Source: Wolfiporia cocos
Lineage: Eukaryota > Basidiomycota > Agaricomycetes > Polyporales > Phaeolaceae
Reading direction: 5' to 3'
Assembly (NCBI GenBank): GCA_029448655.1
Contig: JACCLO010000016.1
Location: forward strand, 124,001-188,000
DNA: 64,000 nt
Shown one piece after another: positions 1 through 7,851 of this stretch. Below the pieces are notes generated by a model. It did not search any database and was not told where the DNA came from. It saw only the letters and a program-made list of their open reading frames with translations. The position numbers were made by a program, and so were the translations under genes. Numbering within the stretch: position 1 is the first letter of the stretch; the number at the start of each line of letters is the position of its first letter.

Positions 1-103
1 GGGGTGTGTAAAATTCTACCGTAAGCGGCAAGTGCCAGTACAGTACGTAGGCTTGTTCTCGCCTCTTCAGCCACCGGGAAGGTGCTGGGTTGTATAGTAA
101 TGG

Positions 104-634
104 TGTCACGGTTTATTATCGTGACCCGGGCGAATGCCCCCTCTCAGCGCCGAACCAAAGACTTTAAGTATTCAGGTCATGTGATGTATAGATAGTTGCG
201 CGCTTGGTTGAGTAGCAGATAAGATAACCCGTATGTAACGTGACTAGGGTATAGGGTTTCTATGTAGCGGTATACTCCCCTGACGTTTAGGCACATGCGC
301 ACAGGCCATGTCGCTTTAGGGCCAGCTTAGGACTTGGTAGATACAGCGCTACTCCTGTACTTAAAAGCTAGAAGGTCTGAGGCATACTCCTCAGACTTCT
401 CAATCTTACTCTGGGGCTTAGACCCCCTTACTTGCAACTCCCCTGCTGCTTGCGTGATAGCCCATCTACTAGTCACCACCACCTCGACCTCCAACGTCTT
501 GCCTTAGGACTTAGCCCTTGACCAGCCTTGGCATCTTGGGCCCCTCTGGTATTGATATAGCGTTGCGTTATAGGGGGAGTAGGGCTAGGGGAGATAGGGC
601 GTGGGCGGTTGTGGGATGACACAGGTCTGTGTCA
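104..634 (+). mobile_element. Solo LTR, hairpin-type family
   Basis: Starts TGTCACGG and ends CTGTGTCA, the TG...CA form shared by many LTRs here. Inside, in order, are AGATAAGATAA (217-227), a CTTTAGGG box near 315 and a stem-loop GTCTGAGG/CCTCAGAC (375-396). The 5-base flanks (AATGG and ATATG) do not match, so the ends may be eroded or the copy recombinant. The first 103 bases of the window show nothing recognisable. Confidence 0.65.
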
Positions 635-738
635 ATATGTATATCTACCAAACTGGTGTTTACAATAGTTAACGGACTATATATGAGACCTCACATTTTG
701 CTGATGGGCTTGTGTCTCAGGCCAAGCCAGGTGTTGCA

Positions 739-1760
739 TTTTTGACATAAGCACCGTGTGCTGCAACCTGTTGCCCCCTACTCATCTTGAGCCCACGAAC
801 TCACATTCAGAAGTCACCTGATATATTAGATAGTTGTGCGATTGCTAGATAAGATAACCCGGCAGGTCCCCATGTGTATCATGTGATGAGGCAGTACTGT
901 TGTAGAGTGTGCGGTGCACAGACCACGTAGCTTTAGGGTAGACAGTACATTCTTTGGTGCCCCACATGTATATATACTTGTGATGTCTGGGGCTTACTCC
1001 CCAGACTTGTCAATCTCGTTGTGGGCTTAGGCCCACTTTATCATGTTTGACACAAGACTTACTATTGATTGAGCTTGAGTGCTGAAGGGGCGAGCGATAA
1101 AGGGTTTCAAGTATTTAAGCAAGTAGTATTGGTCAAAAGCTTTAAGGACTATATGACAGTGGTTTAGAGGTGAACTAGTCTGAGTCCTAAGTGACTCAGA
1201 CATCGGCTTATATACATGGTCGAGAGCAGTGCTACATGGCCTACCCTAAAGTACCATGGTCTGTGCATAGCAGGGAGATGGTCATAAGCATGTGATAGAG
1301 TGTATTGGGGTATGAGCAATCATGCCTGAGGGGCCGTGACTAGCGGAAGGTGCCGGCATCCATGGGTGCTGAGCCTAAATGTCATGTGAGAGTATTTGGC
1401 AGTTAGCAAAGTATGTTTGCATCTACTTGGTTGGTGGCTACAAGTGATAATGAGCAATTGATGAGATAAGATGGACGATTGTGATAACAGATTAGATAAG
1501 GGATCATGTGATTGGTGGATTAGGCGCTGTGCGTAGAACTTGAGCTAGAGACGTCGTAGAGACTTGTATAAAATAGGGAAAAATAGGGGAAAAAGATATA
1601 ATTTGTGACAATGTTACCACTCTGCTGCGCTACTTAAGACGGCTCATCTGCAACCTCAACTACTGGCCTCTACCTTTGGAGCCCACATCTTAGCATCATG
1701 TTACCTAGGCTGTGGGGACATAGGGACTTAGGTGTTGAGGGCTAACTGTAGACAGTTTGG
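739..1760 (+). mobile_element. Decayed LTR, probable 5' LTR of the old Gypsy element, split by a nested LTR
   Basis: AGATAAGATAA (847-857), a CTTTAGGG box, a TATA box (about 968-975) and the stem-loop GTCTGGGG/CCCCAGAC (985-1006) show an LTR on this strand. Its downstream half resumes after the minus-strand LTR at 1048-1610. Both outer ends are too worn to fix to the base. A gag-like start follows at 1801. 635-738 holds nothing recognised. Confidence 0.45.
1048..1610 (-). mobile_element. Nested solo LTR, TSD ATGTT
   Basis: Plus-strand reading begins TGACACAAG and ends TTGTGACA, so the LTR lies on the minus strand (563 bp). ATGTT precedes it (1043-1047) and follows it (1611-1615). It contains the reversed TATA/stem-loop block near 1190-1215 and CCCTAAAG near 1243. 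It sits inside the older plus-strand LTR. Confidence 0.88.
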
Positions 1761-1800
1761 GGCAGAGCATTGTGGGAGATGGTTCACAGGTATTGTGACC

Positions 1801-2335
1801 ATGGCTGAGCGTGAGCATCATGAGACCTCACAAGCAAGTGTCCATGTTCAGGCACAGCAGCCATCCGGTGAGCAAAAAAAATCTTGATCACTCTATTCTA
1901 ATAAATTGCCTTCACATATCTATATATAACAGACAAGGAGGGTGGGTACAATCACTACCGCAGCCAGGTAGGGGATGATCGGGATGAGCTGTTGAAGGCG
2001 GTCACTCAAATGAGTGGCATGCTTAATCAGCTTGTCCATAAGGTGGACGTCCTCCAAGAGACCATCCATGAGATGCAGGTAGGGCAGGTGGGGCTGCAGA
2101 TGCAGCTTGAGGCCCTGTGACAGGTAGTGCTGGGGGCGCCTCTTGCGACCTCCGCAACCATGGCCCCCATGACTCTCACGGCCCCACCTGAGGCACCTCT
2201 CTTGACCTCTGGGACCCTGCCTCTCACAGCCTCCATGACCGCAGCCCCTGCACCTCTTGCAACCTCCACAACCGTGGCCCCTGTGACTCTCGTGACCCTG
2301 CCTGAGGCCCCTCTCTCGACCTCCGGGACCCTGCA
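1801..2335 (+). pseudogene. Gag remnant of an old Ty3/Gypsy element
   Basis: An ATG at 1801 opens a short Gag-like N-terminus that stops within about 30 codons. After a gap, 1965-2120 reads as a heptad-rich helical stretch (DELLKAVTQMSGMLNQLV...) typical of the coiled-coil part of fungal Gypsy Gag, ending in a stop. A Pro/Ala/Thr-rich repeat (2136-2335) follows. The sequence then joins directly to integrase-coding sequence, so most of gag, protease, RT and RNase H is missing: an internal deletion. Assignment rests on position and composition, not on a conserved Gag motif. Nothing here could make a working Gag. Confidence 0.45.
2136..2335 (+). repeat. 114-bp tandem repeat, about 1.75 copies, in the gag remnant
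   Basis: A unit beginning GCGCCTCTTGCGACCTCC at 2136 recurs as GCACCTCTTGCAACCTCC at 2250, with matching downstream blocks (CCTGAGGCMCCTCTC, ACCTCYGGGACCCTG). On the plus strand it encodes an Ala/Pro/Thr/Leu-rich stretch. The second copy is cut at the pol junction near 2335. Confidence 0.8.
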
Positions 2336-4210
2336 ACAGTCCTTTATGGAAGGTTCTATCCGCTACATGGGCTACCTGAACAAATCATCTCAGACAAAGG
2401 TGTACAGTTCTCATCAGACCTATTCAAGCAATGATGTAAAGAACTTAACATCGAGAGATCCATGACAACAGCCTACCACCCACAAGCTGATGGACAAACG
2501 GAAAGAGTCAATCAGACTCTGGAACAGTATCTATGCTGTTATGTCAACTTGTACAAGAAAGACAACTGGTCGAACTTCTTACCCACAGCCGAATTTGCCT
2601 ACAACAATGTAGCTTCAGAAACAACCAAGTATTCCCCCTTCTATTTAGAATCGGGAAGACACCCAAGGGCAGGATCAGACAGCATAGAAACAAGTGCAAA
2701 TCAGGATCTTAATTAGATTGCACAGGAGCATTGGAGCGCTCAACAACCAAAGCAGCAATGCTTTTAGCAGCCGAACGATGGAAGTGGTACACCAACAAAG
2801 GAAAGAAGGAAACACCCTTCAAAGTCGGAGACCACGTATTAGTACACACCAAGGACTACCAAGACATGGAACGAAGTCTCGCCCCTTTATCATCATTGAG
2901 CAATTGTCACCAGTGACATATAAGCTAAGGATGGGGTCCCAATACAGAGCCTATCACCCCGTGTTCCACACATCCAAGTTGTACCTGTACAAAACCACAG
3001 AAATCAAAGGCCAGGCTAAACCTCTAGACATAGAGGAAGAAGAAGATAAGGAATACGAAGTGGAGTCCACCTTAAGCCATAAAACAAAATGGGCGAAACG
3101 AATTCATTGTCCACTGGAAAGACTCAACTTGGGGATCCGATACCTGGGAACCCAAATTTAATTTAGAAGGAGCAGAAGAAATACTCACCGAGTACAAAAC
3201 CAAATCCTTCGACCCAGAAACAAAATCTTTAAGGTGAAGCACCAGACACCAAGTCATGGTAGCCAACCCAGAGGACGATCCCGACTGGAAAGTTGGAGAT
3301 TGATACTTATGACCAGATGACTGGCCCATGCAGAATGATCTCGATGAGGATGACGAATCCTAGGGTTACAACACAGATGAAGAAAGACCAGAGAAATTGC
3401 TGAAGCCAAGCTCTAAATGGATAAAGTGCAACCCCTACAGAAACTTCGTAGATGACAATTCAATATTCAATAAGAACTAGTCTTCATGAAAGAATTCGAC
3501 CCCACCATACATGGTGAACAGTATCCTGCAAAGGGTACCAAATATTCAGCAGGACATGACATCATATCCACACAAGATGTAATTATTCCACCAGGAAAGC
3601 TAGCCACCATAGAGACCGGATTAAAATTCCTACCCCCCTATGGACACTATGGACAACTCATGACGTGATCAAGCATGGCCAAAAAGGACCTGCTAGTAGT
3701 TGGAGGAGTCATAGACTGGAATTACCAAGGAGAAATCAAAGTAATGATACAAAACTTTGGTAATGACTATTATCATGTGAACTCCACTGACAAAATAGCA
3801 CAACTCCTGCTATTACCAGTACCAAATCCCAAAGTCAACATCATGGGCATAAAAGGCTATGACAAGCTATATGCAAACATGGTCTCCCAAGACACGCCGT
3901 GGACCCAATGCAACATGCTTATGAGTGGCGTTATAGCCACTCCCCCAAAAGGGCTACGATAACAGCTTGGCTGTTATCAAGGGTCCAGCTATATCTGCAG
4001 TTCATATTCCCATACTCAGCACCTATTAGACACTTCTACAGTGTAGGCCATGTATGCCGGCACCACGTACAGGTGATATACCCTAGTTATCCATCCATAA
4101 TGTCTATGATACATTGCTTTCACATGATCTGTGACACATGGGAACTAGAAAGGAAGCCAGTTTCGGCTCAACAGGGCGGTAGAATTACCTTTTCTGGACG
4201 AAAAGCATAA
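2336..4210 (+). pseudogene. Pol 3' remnant: integrase C-terminal half, chromodomain, dUTPase
   Basis: The first part (about 2355-2720) matches the integrase core of the two full copies further right, including MTTAYHPQADGQTERVNQ, which carries the third catalytic acid, and LPTAEFAYNN. Frameshifts break it near 2460, 2715 and 2890. 3040-3230 has a worn chromodomain (EYEVE... then HWKD..WGSDTWEP in another frame). 3486-3962 is a dUTPase-like domain: AGHD at the motif I site, YGHYGQ near motif II, GGVIDWNYQGE at motif III and DKIAQLLLLP at motif IV, with a stop near 3666. The last region has no Gly-rich motif V. The element is clearly diverged from the full copies but has the same chromodomain-dUTPase order. 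Confidence 0.85.
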
Positions 4211-4221
4211 AGAGGGGGTAA
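4211..4221 (+). other. Polypurine tract of the old Gypsy element
   Basis: AGAGGGGGTAA lies directly before the 3' LTR start (TGTCACAG at 4222). It is nearly the same as the tract of the two full-length copies (GAAGAGGGGGTAA). This tract primes plus-strand DNA synthesis in LTR elements. Confidence 0.85.
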
Positions 4222-5212
4222 TGTCACAGTTTTCTAGGCATTCTCCTATTTTTTCCCAAATTTATACGAATATTCTACGGTTTAGTACACCACAAGTCGT
4301 ATCTAACGTAGTTAGTACCCCTAACCACAAACCCATCATTCTTCTCGAATCCACAAGAACCTTCGAGCACATTCCATGACTACAGTCATTAGCTCAACAT
4401 CAGCAGTCCAGTCTTATATAGATGCTCCACTGACCTAGATCCTACATCACTGCTTATGCAGTCCTCATTGTCATTAGCACAACATACTAGCACACCATTA
4501 TGGCACCATTGGGTAGACGCCGAGCATTACCACTCAGCGCACAGACCTCTTACATTAGGGCAGACAGGTTCTTGAGTATTGCTGTCACAGTATTACGCTG
4601 TGGTGTTGCCCTGCTATTTTTGTTATCATACAGGTGTTTCCAGCGTTCTCGGACCCCTGGATCACTAGGTAGCACCCCGCGCTCGTTCCCTCTCACGTTT
4701 AGACGCCTGACCTAGTAGATAAGATAAGATAAGTACATGCGCGCTCTGGGTGCGCGCGCCTCTTACCTACATCACCTGACGGTCACTTTGTTACATACCA
4801 TGTCACTAGTTACTGCACCGCCTCCTTAGTTACCTGCGCATGGGCCTGGTACTTTAGGGCAGCCATTACTGGCATGGTGCTTCACATGTATTCAACGTTG
4901 GTAGAATGGGGCTTACTCCCCATTCTTTGGAATGTCGGCATAAGGGCTTAGGCCCTCTCTCTTGCACCCTGGACTGCGTGTGTCTCAGCCTCGCCTTCAA
5001 CCCTGACGTCTCCGTCTCACCCTATACGTGCTAGTCTGGTAGTGACGCCATACAGCCTGACTCGCCGCCCGACGTCCGCTCGCCTCTAGGGATAAGGAGT
5101 TAGGAGGTTAGGGAGTCCCCTGGCAAGGCCGGGTCCCACAGTCTGTAAGACTGTGTCAATTGCCCCACATGTATATATACTGCGAACGTCTAAGGCTCAG
5201 ACCTTAGAACAA
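4222..5212 (+). mobile_element. 3' LTR of the old Gypsy element, interrupted
   Basis: The LTR starts right after the polypurine tract. It runs 4222-4582, is broken by the solo LTR 4583-5158, and resumes at 5164 with a TATA box (CATGTATATATAC). It is cut again at 5213. Pieces at 6232-6276 and 16226-16448 are probably its continuation, since each later insertion has its TSD in that sequence. The short ORF near 4500 is only LTR sequence. Confidence 0.7.
4583..5158 (+). mobile_element. Nested solo LTR, TSD ATTGC
   Basis: TGTCACAG...CTGTGTCA, 576 bp, flanked by ATTGC on both sides (4578-4582, 5159-5163). It carries GATAAG repeats (4717-4733), CTTTAGGG near 4852 and a stem-loop AGAATGGGG/CCCCATTCT (4903-4926) with loop CTTACT. 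Confidence 0.9.
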
Positions 5213-6231
5213 TGTCACAAGCCGATTTCTTTTGCCTAGCCAGCAACTAGTGACTAGATAAACACACACCTATGCAGTCACGTGCCAAGACCCTGGTCAC
5301 CCTATCACGTGTTACCAGACCCCCGGACACTCTGTGCCGTGTACCTACACCCATTATAGGGTTATCTACATTACAAACGGACTTTCAGCTTATGTAATAA
5401 ATATACAGCAGCCAAACATGTACAAACAGTAGAATAGCATATTGTCACAAGAATTTCCCTGCATTTACTGCAATTTTCCTGGGATTAATAGCAATTATCT
5501 ACGCAATACGTCCTATAACCCGTCATAACCCGGCACCTAACGAATAGTTAGATTCATGCCGATTGATGGCCGCGTTATCTCCCGTAACGACGGTATCTAA
5601 TCACGGATCTGTTCCTGTGGATATCACAAGCTTAGTCGCTAGCCAATCGGACATCTCGTCCGTATCACATCAGCACCACAACGTCAGCGGACCGCGCATA
5701 ATGTCACGCGTCGGTTTACTAAGACATAGCGCCCTTAACGCTACTGGGCGACGCACAACGCCGACAACCTATATCCCGGTTGATCGGCATATACCATTAT
5801 CGCGTATTACTCAGTCCCATAATGACAGGGGTCCTGTAGTAGAATACGTACCAAAGTAGATTATGTAATAAGGCTGTTAGGGGTCTTATAATACATGTAT
5901 ATATACTGGATCGCTAAGTCGTTAGAGACTTAGCTTTATTCATAAACTCTTACCTCTGGGGTTAACCACCCTAACGTCCTGCCTGCTGCTTACCCTGCTC
6001 TATGAGTTCTTGTCTAAGTCGACAACCTCAACGCTAACGCTGTACAAGTAGCCTCTTAGCCTAAGCATAAGAGTGAGTAGTAGTCTTGTGTCACATATAT
6101 ACTGGCCGACGAGCAGGGTAGCACCCCAGACTCGTCTTGGCCTTATACGCCTTAAGTAGCCTCAGATCAGGAATACGCCTTTGTGCAAGTTCTATTCCCC
6201 TGAGTAGTTACTTGAAGTGTTGCTTGTGTCA
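5213..6231 (+). mobile_element. Short-family LTR (TGTCACAAGCC...CTTGTGTCA), interrupted
   Basis: Segments 5213-5452 and 6099-6231 together (about 373 bp) match the solo LTR at 63026-63407. A second LTR is inserted at 5453. The outer 5-base flanks (AACAA, TAAGA) do not match, so the TSD is lost or one end is slightly off. Confidence 0.75.
5453..6093 (+). mobile_element. Nested solo LTR, TSD CATAT
   Basis: TGTCACAAGAA...CTTGTGTCA, 641 bp, with CATAT on both sides (5448-5452, 6094-6098). A TATA-like CATGTATATATAC lies near 5894. The 98-codon ORF starting near 5563 lies wholly inside the LTR and has no recognised domain, so it is not called as a gene. Confidence 0.88.
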
Positions 6232-6276
6232 TAAGATGAGTCTCCTCCCCGTTCAGTGGTCTTACCCTGAACAACC

Positions 6277-6975
6277 TGACACAGACTAGACTGTGGGACT
6301 CACACTATAACCTTGAAAGCGACTTGAAGTAGTTGCTGGAGGTTGGTGAGGAGACTAGTGGGCGCAAGCAGAGATGTTATGTGACTGTGCGAATGCAGAG
6401 AACAAATCTAAGGCTTATCCGCAGTGATAGCCCTACTTATATACATGCTTTGTTTGGTTACCGGTAAGGGAGCCAAACATGAGGGTGGTCTGTGCGCAGA
6501 CATAACTAATACGGTTAAGTCGTAAACTACAGTAGACCATGTGCGCCGGTAATGGCCGCACCAGTAAGAGCGTTTGTTTGGACCGTAGGTCCATGTTGTG
6601 GAAGTGGCTGTAACTACGTTAGTAAGCCATGCACGTGATTCTTATATTCCGGTATCGGGATATGAGTAATCGTAAGGTCATTGGCATGTGATAACGAGCG
6701 GACCGCTTATCCAATTGTACTGACATAGCCCGGTATCGGGATATGAGTAAGGCGCGTGACACCGGAGGTTAGTCCGCTGAGTCATTGACGCGTACAAGCG
6801 TGTTATGTACGTGTTGTTATGACAAGTGGACGTATACCGCGTTGTGTACGTGTTGTTTGGTTGCGTGTACGTGTAGACGGGCGCTTAGCAGCGTAAATGT
6901 CTACAAGGTCGTAGAAATACCAGATAAATAGGTAAAAATACGGGAAAAATAGTGGCATGTCCCAAATCTGTGACA
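6277..6975 (-). repeat. 3' LTR of copy 1
   Basis: 699 bp. On the minus strand it starts TGTCACAGATTTGGG and ends TAGTCTGTGTCA. It appears identical to the LTR at 15522-16220. A short ORF at its right edge is an LTR reading, not a gene. Confidence 0.97.
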
Positions 6976-6978
6976 TTA

Positions 6979-6988
6979 CCCCCTCTTC
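6979..6988 (-). other. Polypurine tract of copy 1
   Basis: Minus-strand GAAGAGGGGG, followed by TAA and the LTR. It is 26 bases past the dUTPase stop. It is the expected primer site for plus-strand synthesis. Confidence 0.9.
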
Positions 6989-7014
6989 AGGTTTCATTGT
7001 CCCTAATGGAACGA

Positions 7015-7851
7015 TTACTTCCCTGTGGAGCCGAATCCACCAGTACCGCGCTCGGATTTAATCTTTTCAAAGTAAGATTTTCCGTGTAGCGTAATATGCG
7101 GGTCCTTAGCAACTTCGCAGATAAGCTGAGCAATCTTATCACCGGCCCGAATATCGATAGATATGTCAGAGTGATTCCGGAGAATGATGATTACTTCGCC
7201 TTGATAATCGTGATCGATAACGCCACCCATTACGTCTATGCCTTTTCGGGCGAGACTAGAGCGGAGGGCGATACGTCCGTAAGTGCCGAAAGGTACCTGG
7301 ATTTTCAGTTTGGTGTTGTATTCTGTCTGCCCGTGAGCTGGCAGAACATCGCCTGTTGCAGTGTACAGGTCAAATCCAACCGAGTCCTTGGTTCCCTTTT
7401 CCGGCATTCGGCCGCCTTCACCGACTACGATTTTCAAGTCCGCGTTTTGGTTAATGTCAGCTGACATCCATCCCCCGTCAGGGTGTCTAACCATGCGCTG
7501 CTTAGGATCCTTCGCAAATTCTTCGCGATACTGCGGCCAGTCGTCTGGCCATGTGCATTCGTCGGCTTCCCAGTCGTCGCTGTCAGGGTCGAAGACGTGA
7601 ACTGCTTCTTTCCTTCTGGCTGATCGTCTGAGGGGAACATCCTGCATGGGAATGGCGTGTGAAGCCTTGTATTCCTGCAGAATGTCATATGCCGTGTCGA
7701 GATCGGCCTCGCGTACCCAGGAGTCGTCATTGATACCGAACCCTTTCCATCGGATTCTGTATTCAACTCTTCCTGCGCGAAGACGATGATCTAAGATCTT
7801 CTCGACTTCCCATAATTCCTCGCCATCGACCATTTCTGGTTGAGGCTCCGG
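7015..7851 (-). CDS. Pol C-terminal part: chromodomain plus dUTPase (frameshifted from pol)
   Basis: In copy 2 this sequence is continuous with integrase; here one extra A (7 instead of 6 at 7852-7858) puts it in another frame. The open frame runs from 7971, but codons before the A-run are an out-of-frame reading of pol. It first encodes a chromodomain (WEVEKILDHR...YRIRWKGF...DDSWV), which in chromoviruses steers integration by binding modified histone tails. An acidic linker follows (DPDSDDWEADE). Last is a complete trimeric-type dUTPase with all five motifs: SVGFDLYT, GRIALRSSLA, GGVIDHDYQGE, IRAGDKIAQLI, RGTGGFGSTG. dUTPase turns dUTP into dUMP and limits uracil in new cDNA. Motif II has Leu where copy 2 has Pro (IAPRSSLA), a possible weakening change. 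Confidence 0.9.
   Translation of the reverse strand, partial: PEPQPEMVDGEELWEVEKILDHRLRAGRVEYRIRWKGFGINDDSWVREADLDTAYDILQEYKASHAIPMQDVPLRRSARRKEAVHVFDPDSDDWEADECTWPDDWPQYREEFAKDPKQRMVRHPDGGWMSADINQNADLKIVVGEGGRMPEKGTKDSVGFDLYTATGDVLPAHGQTEYNTKLKIQVPFGTYGRIALRSSLARKGIDVMGGVIDHDYQGEVIIILRNHSDISIDIRAGDKIAQLICEVAKDPHITLHGKSYFEKIKSERGTGGFGSTGK

Noticed and set aside
5563..5859. 98-codon ORF
   Set aside because: It lies wholly inside a solo LTR with a clear TSD, and has no domain or conservation evidence.
7096..7464. Plus-strand ORFs over pol, gag and ORF0 (also 12561-13215 and many others)
   Set aside because: They are antisense readings of well-supported coding sequence and have no motifs of their own.
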